From Thiohalobacter thiocyanaticus (GTDB lineage: Bacteria; Pseudomonadota; Gammaproteobacteria; Thiohalobacterales; Thiohalobacteraceae): a stretch of DNA of 64,000 nt. Within the stretch, counting starts at the first letter, position 1; every line of letters begins with the position of its first letter. A program made the position numbers and the translations under genes. The notes under the pieces are model-generated. The model was not told the origin of the DNA and did no database searches. It was given only the letters and a program-made list of their open reading frames with translations. The stretch is taken from the NCBI RefSeq assembly GCF_003932505.1, contig NZ_QZMU01000001.1, forward strand, positions 2,108,001 through 2,172,000. The letters are read 5' to 3'. Shown here piece by piece: positions 44,339-54,845 of the stretch.

Positions 44339-45823
44339 ATGGACATTGCCCGCTTCCGCGAGCTGGCCCGCGAGGGCTATAACCGCATCCCGCTGGCCCG
44401 GGAAATCCTGGCCGACTTCGACACGCCGCTCAGTACTTATCTGAAACTGGCCGACGGGCCCTATTCCTATCTGTTCGAGTCCGTGCAGGGCGGCGAGAAG
44501 TGGGGCCGCTATTCCATCATCGGGTTGCCCTGTTCCCGCGTCATCCGCATCCGGGGGCATGCCGTTACCACATATGTCGACGGCGAGGAAGCCGCCACCG
44601 AGACCGTGACCGACCCGCTGACCTGGATCGCCGATTACCAGGCGCAGTTCCGGGTGCCGGAGATCGAGGGGCTGCCGCGCTTCACCGGCGGCCTGGTCGG
44701 CTACTTCGGTTACGACACCATCCGCTACATCGAGCCGCGCCTGGCCGAGTGTCCCAATCCCGATATCCTGCAGGTGCCGGACATCCTGCTGATGGTGTCC
44801 GAGGAGGTGGCGGTCTTCGACAACCTGCGCGGCAAGCTGTTTCTGATCACCCACGTCGCGCCCGACAGCGAGGATGCCTATGCGCAGGGCCAGGCGCGCC
44901 TGGACGCGCTGGTGCAGCAGCTGGACCGCCCGCTCAGGCACGCGGTCAACGCCGGCTCGACCGCGGTGGAGGAGACCGATTTCATCTCCGGCTTCACCCA
45001 GGCCGGCTTCGAGGCGGCGGTCGACCGCACCCGACAGTACATCGTCGACGGCGACGTGATGCAGGTGGTGCTTTCCCAGCGCCTGTCCATTCCGTTCAGG
45101 GCCCGGCCGCTGGATCTGTACCGGGCGCTGCGCACCCTCAACCCCTCGCCCTACATGTTCTACCTGGACCTGGGGGATTTCCATGTGGTGGGCTCCTCGC
45201 CGGAGATCCTGACCCGGCTGGAGGATGGGGTGGTCACCGTGCGACCCATCGCCGGGACCCGCCCGCGCGGCGCCGACGAGGCCGAGGACCAGCGGCTCGA
45301 GGCCGATCTGCTGGCCGATCCCAAGGAACTGGCCGAACACCTGATGCTGATCGATCTGGGCCGCAACGACGTGGGACGCATCGCGAAAACCGGCAGCGTG
45401 AAACTGACCGAGAAGATGCTCATCGAGCGCTACTCGCATGTCATGCATATCGTCTCCAACGTCACCGGCGAGTTGCGCGCGGGGATGAGCGCCATGGACG
45501 TGCTGCGTGCCACCTTCCCGGCCGGCACCGTCAGCGGCGCGCCCAAGATCCGCGCCATGGAGATCATCGACGAACTGGAGCCGGTCAAGCGCGGCGTCTA
45601 TGCCGGCGCGGTCGGCTATCTGGCCTGGAACGGCAATATGGACACCGCCATCGCCATCCGCACCGCCGTGATCAAGGACGCCACCCTGCACATCCAGGCC
45701 GGCGCCGGCATCGTGCACGATTCCGTTCCCCGCAACGAATGGGACGAGACCATGAACAAGGGCCGCGCCATCTTCCGCGCCGTGGCCATGGCCGAGGCGG
45801 GGCTGGATGGGGGGCACAGATAG
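44339..45823 (+). CDS. trpE: Anthranilate synthase component I
   Basis: Makes anthranilate from chorismate with TrpG. 494 residues. The N-terminal feedback domain includes [19 protein letters not shown]. The catalytic core includes [60 protein letters not shown] and the ending [19 protein letters not shown] 44339 follows TGAGGTG. trpG is separated by 339 bp of repeats. Confidence 0.97.
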   Translation: MDIARFRELAREGYNRIPLAREILADFDTPLSTYLKLADGPYSYLFESVQGGEKWGRYSIIGLPCSRVIRIRGHAVTTYVDGEEAATETVTDPLTWIADYQAQFRVPEIEGLPRFTGGLVGYFGYDTIRYIEPRLAECPNPDILQVPDILLMVSEEVAVFDNLRGKLFLITHVAPDSEDAYAQGQARLDALVQQLDRPLRHAVNAGSTAVEETDFISGFTQAGFEAAVDRTRQYIVDGDVMQVVLSQRLSIPFRARPLDLYRALRTLNPSPYMFYLDLGDFHVVGSSPEILTRLEDGVVTVRPIAGTRPRGADEAEDQRLEADLLADPKELAEHLMLIDLGRNDVGRIAKTGSVKLTEKMLIERYSHVMHIVSNVTGELRAGMSAMDVLRATFPAGTVSGAPKIRAMEIIDELEPVKRGVYAGAVGYLAWNGNMDTAIAIRTAVIKDATLHIQAGAGIVHDSVPRNEWDETMNKGRAIFRAVAMAEAGLDGGHR

Positions 45824-45831
45824 CGGTTATT

Positions 45832-46152
45832 AACGCAGAGGACGCGGAGACGCAGAGGCGCTAAGGAATGCGCGTGCATGAGAACAGGATTTCGTCCGAA
45901 TGTTGATAGACTCCCATGCGCCTCTGATGCGGCAGAGAATATCGCGCGTCATGAATAATTTAGGGGCGCCATGATGATTCCGTCATCCCCGCGAAGGCGG
46001 GGATCCAGACACCGCTGCGGTCACTGGATTCCCGCCTTCGCGGGAATGACGGCGTCTTTGTCATAGTGGCCGGTATTCCCGGCTGCTGTGTAATCAGGGA
46101 TTCCTTATAGTATTCTCTGCGTTCTTTGCGCCCTTGCGCCTCTGCGTTGAAC
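45832..46152. repeat. Repeat-filled trpE-trpG spacer (families B and C)
   Basis: The 339-bp spacer is almost entirely repeat. An AACGCAGAGGACGCGGAGACG copy at 45833 faces its inverse at 46112-46150 (TTCTCTGCGTTC...CGCCTCTGCGTT). Between them is a CCGTCATCCCCGCG palindrome at 45978-46052. No gene is seen. Confidence 0.8.
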
Positions 46153-46162
46153 AGGTTTCCCC

Positions 46163-46741
46163 ATGCTGGTAATGATCGACAACTACGATTCCTTCACCTA
46201 CAACCTGGTCCAGTACCTGGGCGAGTTGGGGGAGGACGTGCGGGTGTTCCGCAACGACCAGGTCACGGTGGCGGAGATCGAAGCCCTGCAACCGGATCAC
46301 CTGGTGATATCGCCGGGCCCCTGCACGCCCACCGAGGCGGGCATCTCGGTCGAGGCGATCAAGGCCCTGGCCGGCAAGCTGCCGATCCTCGGCGTGTGCC
46401 TGGGGCACCAGAGCATCGGCCAAGCCTTCGGCGGGCACATTGTTCATGCCGGGGCCATCATGCACGGCAAGACCTCGCAGGTGTATCACAAGGATATGGG
46501 CGTGTTCCGGGGGCTGCCCAGCCCGCTGGAGGCGACGCGTTACCATTCGCTGGTGATCGACAAGGAAAGCCTGCCCGAGTGTCTGGAAGTCACGGCCTGG
46601 ACCCTGGATGAGGCCGGCGGGCTGGACGAGATCATGGGCGTGCGCCACCGGGAGCTGCCGATCGAGGGTGTGCAGTTCCATCCCGAGTCGATCCTGACCG
46701 AGCACGGCCGTGCCATGCTGCGCAATTTCCTGGAAACCTGA
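46163..46741 (+). CDS. trpG: Anthranilate synthase component II, glutamine amidotransferase
   Basis: Supplies ammonia to TrpE; in many bacteria also to PabB. 192 residues. Class I amidotransferase triad: Cys in [15 protein letters not shown], His and Glu in [13 protein letters not shown]. It starts [20 protein letters not shown]. Confidence 0.97.
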   Translation: MLVMIDNYDSFTYNLVQYLGELGEDVRVFRNDQVTVAEIEALQPDHLVISPGPCTPTEAGISVEAIKALAGKLPILGVCLGHQSIGQAFGGHIVHAGAIMHGKTSQVYHKDMGVFRGLPSPLEATRYHSLVIDKESLPECLEVTAWTLDEAGGLDEIMGVRHRELPIEGVQFHPESILTEHGRAMLRNFLET

Positions 46742-46769
46742 TGGTGGTCTGGAACCCGCAATAAACGAA

Positions 46770-46888
46770 GAGCGCCACGGAATACACGGAAAACACGGAA
46801 TGTTTGTTTGTCATCGCCGAGGCGCTGCGCGCCTGGCGATGAGAGGGGTCAGCAATGAATTTTTCCGTGTATTCCGTGGCGCTCTTGA
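46770..46888. repeat. Paired GAGCGCCACGGAATACACGG repeats (family E)
   Basis: AGAGCGCCACGGAATACACGG at 46770 and its inverse CCGTGTATTCCGTGGCGCTC at 46865 flank about 65 bp between trpG and trpD. Other pairs: 53038/53162, 61145/61428, 61649/61868, 62610/62791. Confidence 0.88.
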
Positions 46889-46916
46889 GTTTTCTGAGAG
46901 TGAAGGGGATGAATTG

Positions 46917-47948
46917 ATGGACATGCAATCGGCCATCCGCGCCGTGACCGAAAAACGCGACCTCAGCCGCGATGAGATGAGCGCGGTCATGCGCCTGATC
47001 ATGACCGGCCAGGCCACGCCGGCCCAGATCGGCGGCTTTCTGGTCGGCCTGCGCATGAAGGGCGAGACGGTCGACGAGATCGTCGCCGCGGCCCGGGTGA
47101 TGCGCGAACTGGCCACCCGGGTCGAGGTGGCCGGCCCGCACCTGCTGGATACCTGCGGCACCGGCGGCGACGGCGCCGGCACCTTCAACATCTCCACCGC
47201 CACCGCCTTTGTCGCCGCCGCGGCCGGGGCCCGGGTGGCCAAGCACGGCAACCGTTCGGTCTCCAGCAAATCGGGCAGCGCCGATGTGCTGGAGGCGGCC
47301 GGGATCAACCTGGATCTGAGCCCGGCCCAGGTCGCTGCGTGCGTGGAAGAGGTCGGGGTGGGCTTTCTGTTCGCGCCCCTGTATCACGGCGCCATGAAGC
47401 ATGCCATCGGCCCGCGCAAGGAGATGGGCGTGCGCACCCTGTTCAACGTGCTGGGGCCGCTGACCAACCCGGCCGGCGCACCGCATCAGGTATTGGGCGT
47501 CTATGATCGCGCCTGGCTGCGGCCGCTGGCCGAGGTGCTGAGGGAGCTGGGCAGCACCCATGTGCTGGTGGTGTATGCCGGGGACGGCATGGACGAGATC
47601 AGTATCGGCTCGGAGACCCGCATTGCCGAACTCAGGGACGGCGTGATCGAGGAATACCTTATCGAGCCGGAGCAGTTCGGCCTGGTGCGGGGCGATGTGA
47701 GTGTCCTGGGCGTGGACAGCGCCGAACAGAGCCTGGCGATCATCCGCGGCGTGTTCGCCGGCCAGGCCGGCCCGGCCCGCGACATCGTCCTGCTCAATGC
47801 CGGGGCGGCCATCTATGCCGCCGACCTGGTCGACTCGCTGGAAGCCGGCGTGAAGCGCGCGGCCGAGGTGATCGACGCCGGTCAGGCCGCCGACCGGCTC
47901 GACGCCCTGGCCGGGTTCAGCCGCAGTCTGACGGACACCCCGGCATGA
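46917..47948 (+). CDS. trpD: Anthranilate phosphoribosyltransferase
   Basis: Transfers phosphoribosyl from PRPP to anthranilate. 343 residues. [18 protein letters not shown] is the PRPP-binding loop; [19 protein letters not shown] and [22 protein letters not shown] are the anthranilate/metal region. ATG 46917 begins [12 protein letters not shown]; the upstream open frame runs through repeats. It overlaps trpC by 4 bp. Confidence 0.97.
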   Translation: MDMQSAIRAVTEKRDLSRDEMSAVMRLIMTGQATPAQIGGFLVGLRMKGETVDEIVAAARVMRELATRVEVAGPHLLDTCGTGGDGAGTFNISTATAFVAAAAGARVAKHGNRSVSSKSGSADVLEAAGINLDLSPAQVAACVEEVGVGFLFAPLYHGAMKHAIGPRKEMGVRTLFNVLGPLTNPAGAPHQVLGVYDRAWLRPLAEVLRELGSTHVLVVYAGDGMDEISIGSETRIAELRDGVIEEYLIEPEQFGLVRGDVSVLGVDSAEQSLAIIRGVFAGQAGPARDIVLLNAGAAIYAADLVDSLEAGVKRAAEVIDAGQAADRLDALAGFSRSLTDTPA

Positions 47949-48745
47949 GCCCGGAGGTGCCGGACATCCTGCGGCGGATCCTGGCCCGCAAGGCCGAGGA
48001 GGTCGCCGAGCGCCGGCAGCGGCTGCCGCTGGACGAGCTCGAGGCCGGGCTGGCGTCCGCCCCGGCGGTCCGCGGTTTCGCCGCGGCGCTGGAGGCGCGC
48101 ATTCAGGCCGGCCGGGCCGCCGTCATCGCCGAGATCAAGAAGGCCTCGCCCAGCCAGGGCGTGCTGCGTGCCGATTTCGATCCCGCTGCCATCGCCGCCA
48201 GCTATGCCCGCCATGGCGCGGCCTGTCTGTCGGTGCTCACCGACATCGATTTCTTTCAGGGCGCGGATGACTACCTGCAGCAGGCGCGCAATGCCTGTCC
48301 GCTGCCGGTGCTGCGCAAGGACTTCATGCTCGATCCCTACCAGGTGGTCGAGGCCCGCGCGATCGGCGCCGACTGCATCCTGCTGATCGTCGCCGCGCTC
48401 GAGGACGCGCGGATGCAGGAACTGGCCGCGCAGGCGCAGGCACTGGGGATGGATGTGCTGGTGGAGGTGCATGATGCCGCCGAGCTGGAACGCGCCCTGA
48501 ACCTGCCCTGCCGGCTGATCGGCATCAACAACCGCGACCTGCGCAGCTTCGATGTGAGCCTGGATACCACCCTGGAGCTCCTGTCCGGGATCCCCGGCGA
48601 CCGCCTCGTGGTCACCGAGAGCGGCATCCACACCCCGGCCGACGTCGCCCGCCTGCGCGAACACGGCGTGCACGCCTTCCTGGTCGGCGAGGCCTTCATG
48701 CGGGCGGAGGAGCCTGGGGCGAAGCTGGCGGAGTTGTTCTCTTGA
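47945..48745 (+). CDS. trpC: Indole-3-glycerol-phosphate synthase
   Basis: Closes the indole ring from CdRP. 266 residues, TIM barrel: [42 protein letters not shown] (catalytic Lys), [31 protein letters not shown] and [16 protein letters not shown]. Monofunctional (no TrpF fusion). Last gene of the trpE-G-D-C run; trpF, trpB and trpA are not in the window. Confidence 0.97.
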   Translation: MSPEVPDILRRILARKAEEVAERRQRLPLDELEAGLASAPAVRGFAAALEARIQAGRAAVIAEIKKASPSQGVLRADFDPAAIAASYARHGAACLSVLTDIDFFQGADDYLQQARNACPLPVLRKDFMLDPYQVVEARAIGADCILLIVAALEDARMQELAAQAQALGMDVLVEVHDAAELERALNLPCRLIGINNRDLRSFDVSLDTTLELLSGIPGDRLVVTESGIHTPADVARLREHGVHAFLVGEAFMRAEEPGAKLAELFS

Positions 48746-48826
48746 GTTTGGTGGTAGGGAACGCAGAGAACGCAAAGGCGCGGAGACGCAGAGAAAAACC
48801 CAGGAAAAACTCGACTATTCCCTCTT

Positions 48827-48960
48827 CCCGTCATTCCCGCGAAGGCGGGACAAAAGCGCGGAGCGCGTTGAACGCCGGCACGGCGGCCCGTAGGGCGAGC
48901 GCAGCGAGTAATCCAGTGGCCGTGGCGGTATCTGGATCCCGGCCTTCGCCGGGATGACGG
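48827..48960. repeat. Long family B element with internal spacer
   Basis: CCGTCATTCCCGCGAAGGCGGG at the start faces CGCCGGGATGACGGG at the end. Between them is an 80-bp segment (AAAAGCGCGGAGCGCGTTG...GAGTAATCCAG) that also occurs, inverted, at 54481-54613 and, direct, at 61223-61360. Size and ends suggest a MITE-like element. A family C word (AACGCAGAGAACGC) precedes it at 48759. Confidence 0.8.
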
Positions 48961-49002
48961 GAAATACGTACCGGTTGACGCGGGTTTCTCTTGTGTTGAG
49001 TC

Positions 49003-49086
49003 TTGTAGGTCGGGTTAGCGTAGCGTAACCCGACAGTGCTCGGGTGCGGCGTCGGATTACGCCCTTCGGGCTAATCCGACCTACGA
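49003..49086. repeat. GTAGGTCGGGTT palindromic repeat (family A)
   Basis: TGTAGGTCGGGTTAGCG at the start mirrors GCTAATCCGACCTACGA at the end, with a GTAACCCGAC/GTCGGATTAC pair inside. Located downstream of the vfr gene. Confidence 0.85.
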
Positions 49087-49139
49087 GACGGTGTTCATCC
49101 GTGTCAATCCGTGGCTGAAGTGCCACCAGGATGTCGGGT

Positions 49140-49784
49140 CTACCGCGTCCCGAACACCACGATGGTCTTGCCCTTGGCCGTGATAAGGCCCTGTTCCTCC
49201 AGGCTCTTGAGTACTCGCCCGACCATTTCGCGCGAACAGCCGACGATGCGGCCGATTTCCTGGCGGGTCACCCGGATCTGCATGCCGTCGGGATGGGTCA
49301 TGGCGTCCGGTTCCTTGCACAGGTCCAGCAGGGTGCGGGCCACGCGGCCGGTGACGTCGAGGAAGGCCAGATCGGTGACCTTGCGGCTGGTGGTGCGCAG
49401 CCGGGCCGCCATCTGGGTGGCGAGCGCAAACAGGATCTCGGCGTCCTCCTGGGCCAGCTGGCGGAACTTGGCGTAGCTGATCTCGGCCAGTTCGCACTCG
49501 CTGCGGGTACGCACCCAGGCACTGCGGGTGACATTCTCGCCGAACAGGCCCATCTCGCCGAAGAAATCGCCCTTGTTGAGGTAGGCGAGGATGATTTCGT
49601 GACCCTCGTCGTCCTCGTTGAGCACCGTCACCGAGCCTTCCACGATATAGTAGAGCACGTCAGGGGCGTCGCCGGCGTAGATGATCACGCTCTTGGAAGG
49701 ATAGCGGCGCCGGTGGCAGTGCTCGAGGAATCTGTCGATGGACGGATTTCCGGTGGATTTTATTGGCTTGTTTTCCATAGTCAT
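49140..49784 (-). CDS. vfr: Crp-family regulator, Vfr/Clp-like
   Basis: 214 residues. The cAMP-binding domain includes [39 protein letters not shown] with Arg in [15 protein letters not shown]. The winged HTH is [30 protein letters not shown], the Crp recognition helix. Closest in layout to Pseudomonas Vfr and Xanthomonas Clp. It would be a global regulator responding to cAMP or another cyclic nucleotide. Divergent from osmC. Confidence 0.92.
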   Translation of the reverse strand: MTMENKPIKSTGNPSIDRFLEHCHRRRYPSKSVIIYAGDAPDVLYYIVEGSVTVLNEDDEGHEIILAYLNKGDFFGEMGLFGENVTRSAWVRTRSECELAEISYAKFRQLAQEDAEILFALATQMAARLRTTSRKVTDLAFLDVTGRVARTLLDLCKEPDAMTHPDGMQIRVTRQEIGRIVGCSREMVGRVLKSLEEQGLITAKGKTIVVFGTR

Positions 49785-49911
49785 GCCGGCTTATCGGGCT
49801 TGCGCCCTATCTCCTTGAGAGGCTGAGACTATACAGTCTAGGGCAGGTCCTGTGGGCTGTCGATCTGTGATAGGCTTCACGAAATTTTCATCGTCATGCC
49901 CGGAGGAGGCT

Positions 49912-50346
49912 ATGAAGGCGCGGGTCAAATGGGTGGAGGCGGCGACCTTCATCGGTGAGTCGGGAAGCGGCCATGCCGTGGTCATGGATGGGCCGCCGGA
50001 CAGCGGCGGACGCGATCTGGGCGTGCGGCCGATGGAGATGCTGCTGCTGGGCATGGGCGGCTGCACTGCCTTCGACGTGGTTCACATCCTGCGCCGGGCG
50101 CGCCAGCCGATCGAGGACTGTGTGGTCGAACTGCAGGCCGACCGGGCCGCCGAGCCGCCGAAGGTGTTCACCCACATCCATGTCCATTTCATCGTCTCCG
50201 GTCGGGGACTGGCCGAGCGCCAGGTGGCCCGTGCCGTGAGTCTGTCGGCGGACAAGTACTGCTCGGCCTCGATCATGCTGGGCAAGGCCGCTACCATTAC
50301 CCATGATCATGAAATCATAGAGCTTGGCGCGGCGGAGACGGACTGA
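49912..50346 (+). CDS. OsmC-family protein
   Basis: 144 residues. It starts MKARVKWVEAATFIGESGSG. Conserved MEMLLLGMGGCTAFDVVHIL carries the first peroxidatic-type Cys, and SADKYCSASIMLGKAATITHDHEI the second. OsmC/YhfA-type thiol peroxidases reduce organic hydroperoxides. A GGAGGAGG site fixes ATG 49912. The position next to vfr is conserved in many gammaproteobacteria. Confidence 0.9.
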   Translation: MKARVKWVEAATFIGESGSGHAVVMDGPPDSGGRDLGVRPMEMLLLGMGGCTAFDVVHILRRARQPIEDCVVELQADRAAEPPKVFTHIHVHFIVSGRGLAERQVARAVSLSADKYCSASIMLGKAATITHDHEIIELGAAETD

Positions 50347-50382
50347 GCGTCAGCCGCCCGGCAACCCTGAGCGAGATCTGCC

Positions 50383-50784
50383 ATGCAACGACCCCCCGCA
50401 ACCCTGGGCCTGCGCCACGTGGCCCTGTACGTCAATGACCTGGACGCCAGCCTGCACTTTTACCGCGACCTGCTGGGCATGGAACTGGAGTGGCAGCCGG
50501 ATGCCGACAACGTCTATCTCAGCAGCGCCGGCCAGGACAATCTGGCCCTGCATCGGGAGGCCGGCAAGGGCGGCGGTGAGACCCGGCTGGACCACATCGG
50601 CTTCATCCTGCGCCGGGCGGAGGATGTGGATGCCTGGCATGATTACCTTGTGGAAAATGGGGTAAAGATCCGGGCCGCCCCCCGCACCCACCGTGACGGG
50701 GCCCGCAGCTTCTACTGCGCCGACCCCGAGGGCAACACGGTACAGGTCATTTACCATCCCCCCATCGCCGGGAATATGACATAA
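50383..50784 (+). CDS. VOC-family (glyoxalase/dioxygenase superfamily) protein
   Basis: 133 residues of two beta-alpha-beta-beta-beta modules: [24 protein letters not shown] (metal His), [24 protein letters not shown] (His) and [18 protein letters not shown] (Glu-type end). Could be a lactoylglutathione lyase-like enzyme or a dioxygenase; substrate not determinable. Placed between osmC and speD. Confidence 0.85.
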   Translation: MQRPPATLGLRHVALYVNDLDASLHFYRDLLGMELEWQPDADNVYLSSAGQDNLALHREAGKGGGETRLDHIGFILRRAEDVDAWHDYLVENGVKIRAAPRTHRDGARSFYCADPEGNTVQVIYHPPIAGNMT

Positions 50785-50828
50785 TCCGCGCCCTTTATTG
50801 GCACGACACTGGCAAGGAGAGTGTGATC

Positions 50829-51644
50829 ATGGTGAGAGGTTCGATGCGAAAGCTGCGGTTGCACGGATTCAACAATCTCACCAAGACTCTCAGTTTCAAC
50901 ATCTACGACATCTGCTATGCCAAGACCGCCCGGCACCGCAAGGAATACATCGAGTACATCGACGAGGCCTACAACGCCGAGCGCCTGACCCAGATACTCA
51001 CCGAGGTGTCGAACATCATCGGCGCCAATATCCTCAACATCGCCCACCAGGACTACGAGCCGCAGGGCGCGAGCGTGACCATGCTGATCTCCGAGGAGCC
51101 GGTGCTCTCGGAGGAGGAACTGGCCAACGTCGAGCGCCCCGGGCCGCTGCCCGATGCCGTCGTGGCGCATCTGGACAAGAGCCATATCACCGTGCACACC
51201 TACCCGGAAAGCCACCCGGACGGCGGCATCAGCACCTTCCGTGCGGACATCGACGTTTCCACCTGCGGGCGCATCTCGCCGCTGCGGGCACTGAATTTCC
51301 TCATCCACAGCTTCGAGTCGGACATCCTGACCATCGACTACCGGGTGCGCGGCTTCACCCGTGACGTGAAGGGCAAGAAGCACTTCATCGACCACAAGAT
51401 CAACTCCATCCAGAACTTCATGTCGCGCGACACCCGCAATCGCTATCAGATGATCGACGTCAACGTCTATCAGGAGCACAGCTTCCACACCAAGATGATC
51501 CTCAAGGAGTTCGACCTGGACAATTACCTGTTCGGCACCGGCGTGGAGGAACTCGGCCAGAAGGAGGAGAAGGAGATCCGCCTGCGGCTGCAGAAGGAGA
51601 TGATGGAGATCTTCTACGGGCGCAATATCACCAAATTGAAGTGA
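50829..51644 (+). CDS. speD: S-adenosylmethionine decarboxylase proenzyme
   Basis: Makes decarboxylated SAM for spermidine synthesis. About 271 residues, the E. coli-type long form. It self-cleaves at [19 protein letters not shown], where Ser after Lys becomes the pyruvoyl group. Also seen: [24 protein letters not shown] at the N-terminus. GTG 50823 is an alternative start; AAGGAGAG lies just upstream. Confidence 0.96.
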   Translation: MVRGSMRKLRLHGFNNLTKTLSFNIYDICYAKTARHRKEYIEYIDEAYNAERLTQILTEVSNIIGANILNIAHQDYEPQGASVTMLISEEPVLSEEELANVERPGPLPDAVVAHLDKSHITVHTYPESHPDGGISTFRADIDVSTCGRISPLRALNFLIHSFESDILTIDYRVRGFTRDVKGKKHFIDHKINSIQNFMSRDTRNRYQMIDVNVYQEHSFHTKMILKEFDLDNYLFGTGVEELGQKEEKEIRLRLQKEMMEIFYGRNITKLK

Positions 51645-51692
51645 GGAGCGAGGCAGGATGGGTGGAGCGAAGCGCAACCCATTATTACTGTT

Positions 51693-52340
51693 TCAGACCC
51701 AGTAGGTCGTTCCCGTCATCACCTTCGACGACAGCCTCATGGCCAGCCGGATCGGCCCGGGCAGGGGGGCGCCGCCGGCGGCCATGGCGGTGTGGCCGTG
51801 CTGGGCCTCATCGACCCGCATCTGTTCCAGGATGGCACGGCTCTTGTGGTCATTGGAGGCGATGCGCTGCAGGTGGCCGTCCAGATGGGCGATGACCTGC
51901 TTTTCGGTCTCGCCGACGAATCCCAGGCTCCACTTGTCGCCCACCGCGCCGGCCGCGGCCCCGATGCTGAAGGCCCCGGCATAGAAGAAGGGATTGAGGT
52001 AGCTGGTGTGTCCGCCCAGCTGTTCGATGCGGTGCTCGCACCAGACCAGGTGGTCGTTCTCCTCGCGCGCGGCCCGTTCCATATTCTCCCGCACCGCCTC
52101 GAGTTTCGCCGTCAGCGCCTGGCCCTGGTACAGCGCCTGGGCGCAGACCTCGCCGGTGTGGTTGACCCGCATCAGCCGGGCCGATTCCACCCGCTCGGTC
52201 TCCGCCAGCTCAGCCTCCGGTTCGGACGCCGACGGGTCCGGACGCCCGGTCGTGTCCGGGCGTCCGAACAGGGTCCGCAGCGCCTGGTCGAAGTTGGCGA
52301 TGAGATGATCGAAGGGGCTGTAACTGCGCTCGCTCGTCAT
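51693..52340 (-). CDS. coq7: 3-demethoxyubiquinol 3-hydroxylase Coq7
   Basis: Di-iron hydroxylase of ubiquinone synthesis, the oxygen-dependent C6 step. 215 residues. Ligands in [17 protein letters not shown] (Glu), [14 protein letters not shown] (Glu-x-x-His) and [11 protein letters not shown] (Glu-x-x-His). The presence of Coq7 marks an aerobic respiratory lifestyle. Confidence 0.95.
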   Translation of the reverse strand: MTSERSYSPFDHLIANFDQALRTLFGRPDTTGRPDPSASEPEAELAETERVESARLMRVNHTGEVCAQALYQGQALTAKLEAVRENMERAAREENDHLVWCEHRIEQLGGHTSYLNPFFYAGAFSIGAAAGAVGDKWSLGFVGETEKQVIAHLDGHLQRIASNDHKSRAILEQMRVDEAQHGHTAMAAGGAPLPGPIRLAMRLSSKVMTGTTYWV

Positions 52341-52453
52341 GTCTGCGATAATAGCATAGGAGGTGCTAGGCTCCAGGTGCCAGGGCCGAGGTTCAGATCA
52401 TTCGTAGCCTGGTACCTGGAGTCTAGCACCTCGTAGCAACAGCGAGCACTGGC

Positions 52454-52762
52454 ATGAGCTACTACAAACATCACATATTCTTCTGCACCAACCTCCGCGA
52501 GGACGGCACGGCCTGCTGCCAGAAATTCAACGCCCAGGCCATGCGGGACTATGCCAAGCAGCGCACCAAGGAGCTCGGCATTGCCGGCCCCGGCCAGGTG
52601 CGGGTCAACACCGCCGGCTGTCTGGACCGCTGCGCCGAGGGCCCGGTGGTGGTCGTCTACCCGGACGAGACCTGGTACACCTACGTGGACCAGGAGGATA
52701 TCGACGAGATCATCGAGGAACATCTGCTCAATGACCGCCCGGTCGAGCGCCTCAAGATCTGA
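52454..52762 (+). CDS. Thioredoxin-like [2Fe-2S] ferredoxin
   Basis: 102 residues. It starts YYKHHIFFCTNLREDGTACCQ and has VRVNTAGCLDRCAEGPVVVVYPDETWY. The cysteines in CTN..., ACC and GCLDRC are the cluster ligands of the Shethna/thioredoxin-like ferredoxin family. Likely a small cytoplasmic electron carrier; partner unknown. Confidence 0.9.
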   Translation: MSYYKHHIFFCTNLREDGTACCQKFNAQAMRDYAKQRTKELGIAGPGQVRVNTAGCLDRCAEGPVVVVYPDETWYTYVDQEDIDEIIEEHLLNDRPVERLKI

Positions 52763-52873
52763 AACTTTCTCTCCCCATCCCCTGTCTCATTTATCACCCT
52801 GCAGGCCGGAATCCTGGCCGAAAGCCGGTTTCCGGCGTCTGCCGCAGGGGCCCGAAAATTTTCCGAACCGGGG

Positions 52874-53020
52874 GTTGACAAGGGAATCGGCATATTAGAA
52901 ACTACTCACATACTGAGTTGCCGGATCCCCCTCATTAGCCGGCGATTCAGTACTCCTCCATCCTCCTTTGGTGGTTATACTTCGGCGTGGCGCCCTCCCT
53001 CTTGGCCACGCCTTTTTTTT
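52874..53020 (+). ncRNA. Candidate small RNA or leader with its own terminator
   Basis: TTGACA at 52874 and an AT-rich stretch begin a non-coding interval that ends in a good terminator: GGCGTGG (52984-52990) pairs with CCACGCC (53006-53012), followed by eight T. The interval contains CTCCTCCATCCTCCTTTGG, whose CCTCC words could bind ribosome sites. The -10 element is unclear. It would give a transcript of about 110 nt upstream of rplM; a leader of rplM is the alternative. Confidence 0.4.
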
Positions 53021-53037
53021 GCCTGAAACTCTTGATA

Positions 53038-53162
53038 AGAGCGCCACGGAATACACATAAGACGCTGAAATTACTTATTTTCACTGCCATGGCGCTGTGC
53101 GCCAGGCAGTGAATGCCGGCCCCGGCTTCTTCCGTGCCTTCCGTGTATTCCGTGGCGCTCCT
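53038..53162. repeat. Paired family E repeats
   Basis: AAGAGCGCCACGGAATACAC at 53038 and its inverse TTCCGTGTATTCCGTGGCGCTC at 53139 flank about 80 bp just upstream of rplM. Confidence 0.85.
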
Positions 53163-53239
53163 GCATGGCTTGTATCCAAGGGCGGTTTTCTGTAGTATTC
53201 CGCGTCTTTCCAACGCTGGTCCGTGGAGCAAGACTTACG

Positions 53240-53668
53240 ATGAAGACTTATACTGCCAAGCCGGAAACGGTGAAGCGTGATTGGTATGTGGTTGATGCGG
53301 CAGGTAAGACCCTGGGGCGTCTGGCCACCGAGGTCGCCCGTCGCCTGCGCGGCAAGCACAAGCCGGAATACACCCCGCACGTGGATACCGGCGACTACAT
53401 CATCGTGGTCAATGCCGACAAGGTCGCCGTGACCGGCAAAAAGGAATGGGACAAGATGTACTACCACCACACCGGGTACATCGGTCACATGAAGTCCATC
53501 AGCCTGGACAAGCTGCGCGCCAAGGCGCCGCAGGAGATCATCGGGACCGCGGTCAAGGGCATGCTGCCCAAGAATCCGCTGGGCCGGGCCATGTACCGCA
53601 AGCTCAAGGTCTATGCCGGCCCCGAGCACAACCACGCTGCCCAGCAGCCCAAAGCACTGGAACTCTGA
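53240..53668 (+). CDS. rplM: 50S ribosomal protein L13
   Basis: 142 residues, the normal length. [50 protein letters not shown] and [21 protein letters not shown] are family landmarks. ATG 53240 chosen by the conserved MKT start. Co-transcribed with rpsI. Confidence 0.98.
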   Translation: MKTYTAKPETVKRDWYVVDAAGKTLGRLATEVARRLRGKHKPEYTPHVDTGDYIIVVNADKVAVTGKKEWDKMYYHHTGYIGHMKSISLDKLRAKAPQEIIGTAVKGMLPKNPLGRAMYRKLKVYAGPEHNHAAQQPKALEL

Positions 53669-53683
53669 GACAGGAACGCGCCC

Positions 53684-54076
53684 ATGCCGCAGGAACAACA
53701 TTACGCCACCGGCCGCCGCAAGACCTCCACCGCCCGCGTCTATCTGCGCCCGGGCAGCGGCAACATCGTCGTCAACAAGCGTCCGCTGGATGAATACTTC
53801 GGCCGCGAGACCGCCCGCATGGTGGTTCGCCAGCCGCTGGACACCACCGGCACCGGCGAGCAGTTCGACATCTTCGTCAATGTCGAGGGTGGCGGCATGA
53901 GCGGCCAGGCCGGCGCCATCCGCCACGGCATCACCCGTGCGCTGATCAAGTACAACGAAGACAACCGCAGCTCGCTGCGCCGTGCCGGCTTCGTCACCCG
54001 CGACGCCCGCGAGGTGGAGCGCAAGAAGGTCGGTCTGCGCAAGGCCCGCCGCGCCACCCAGTTCAGCAAGCGCTGA
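53684..54076 (+). CDS. rpsI: 30S ribosomal protein S9
   Basis: 130 residues. [20 protein letters not shown] at the start and the tail [20 protein letters not shown], whose last residues reach the P-site tRNA, are both intact. 15 bp after rplM. Confidence 0.98.
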   Translation: MPQEQHYATGRRKTSTARVYLRPGSGNIVVNKRPLDEYFGRETARMVVRQPLDTTGTGEQFDIFVNVEGGGMSGQAGAIRHGITRALIKYNEDNRSSLRRAGFVTRDAREVERKKVGLRKARRATQFSKR

Positions 54077-54114
54077 TCGCGACCGGCTGCGGGCATCTGC
54101 CCGCGACCTGTTAT

Positions 54115-54188
54115 TGGGGGATCGTCTAGCGGCAGGACTGCGGACTCTGACTCCGCCAACCTAGGTTCGAATCCTAGTCCCCCAGCCA
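54115..54188 (+). tRNA. tRNA-Gln (anticodon CTG)
   Basis: 74 bases. Acceptor TGGGGGA/TCCCCCA with encoded CCA; anticodon arm GCGGA-CTCTGAC-TCCGC gives CTG at positions 34-36; T arm CTAGG-TTCGAAT-CCTAG. All stems pair. Its 3' half is duplicated 169 bp downstream. Confidence 0.96.
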
Positions 54189-54191
54189 ATA

Positions 54192-54222
54192 AGAAGCCCC
54201 GCCCCTGTGGCGGGGCTTTTTA
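54192..54222 (+). terminator. Terminator after tRNA-Gln
   Basis: AAGCCCCGCC pairs with GGCGGGGCTT, followed by TTT and an AT-rich tail. It is duplicated at 54361-54391 with one extra C in the loop. Confidence 0.85.
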
Positions 54223-54338
54223 TTGGTTGGAGGTCGAGGGGTGAGAAGCTAGTCAGGTTCGACACCCGAGCGGTAGCGAGGGTGAACGCCCGCAGCGAAG
54301 CGAGGACGGCCCGGAGGGCGAGGGCCGCAGGCCCGAGT

Positions 54339-54391
54339 AATCCTAGTCCCCCAGCCAATAAGAAGCCCCGCCCCCTGTGGCGGGGCTTTTT
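54339..54391 (+). repeat. Duplicate of tRNA-Gln 3' end plus terminator
   Basis: AATCCTAGTCCCCCAGCCA and the following terminator repeat 54170-54222 almost exactly, offset by 169 bp. The enclosed segment holds no gene. This arrangement resembles attL/attR left by an element that integrated at the tRNA. Confidence 0.88.
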
Positions 54392-54480
54392 TGTTGGGTC
54401 GATGGCCACGAAATCCACTAAAGCCAATGACTATTACACAAGAGTCAGAATATCAGGCTACAGGAAAATCACCGCATATT

Positions 54481-54613
54481 CCGTCATCCCGGCGAAGGCC
54501 GGGATCCACGTGCCGTTGCGGTCAGGGGGTTACTCGCTGCGCTCGCCCTACGGGCCGCCGTGCCAGCGTTCAACGCGCTTCGCGCTTTTGTCCCGCCTCC
54601 GCGGGAATGACGG
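54481..54613. repeat. Long family B element, inverted relative to 48827
   Basis: CCGTCATCCCGGCGAAGG at the start and CGCGGGAATGACGG at the end; the interior TACTCGCTGCGCTCG...CGCGCTTTTGTCC is the inverse of the interior at 48827-48960. Degenerate family A and E words follow (54686, 54755). Confidence 0.8.
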
Positions 54614-54845
54614 TATCTTCGAGGTTGTAGCTGACTTTTCCGACCGCGGTGTAAATGGCCGTTCCCATGTGGACCGTGTTATTGAAGCGTAACCCGACAG
54701 TGCGTCGGCAGGATGTGTCGGTGAACCCCTGACCTGATCCGGCGTTTGCTCCGTTCCTTCCGTGTATTGCGCGGCGCACCTGCCGCGTTCAAAATTGCCC
54801 CAGATCAATAAACCCCCGCACGCCCTGATTCCCCTGCACCAACTG

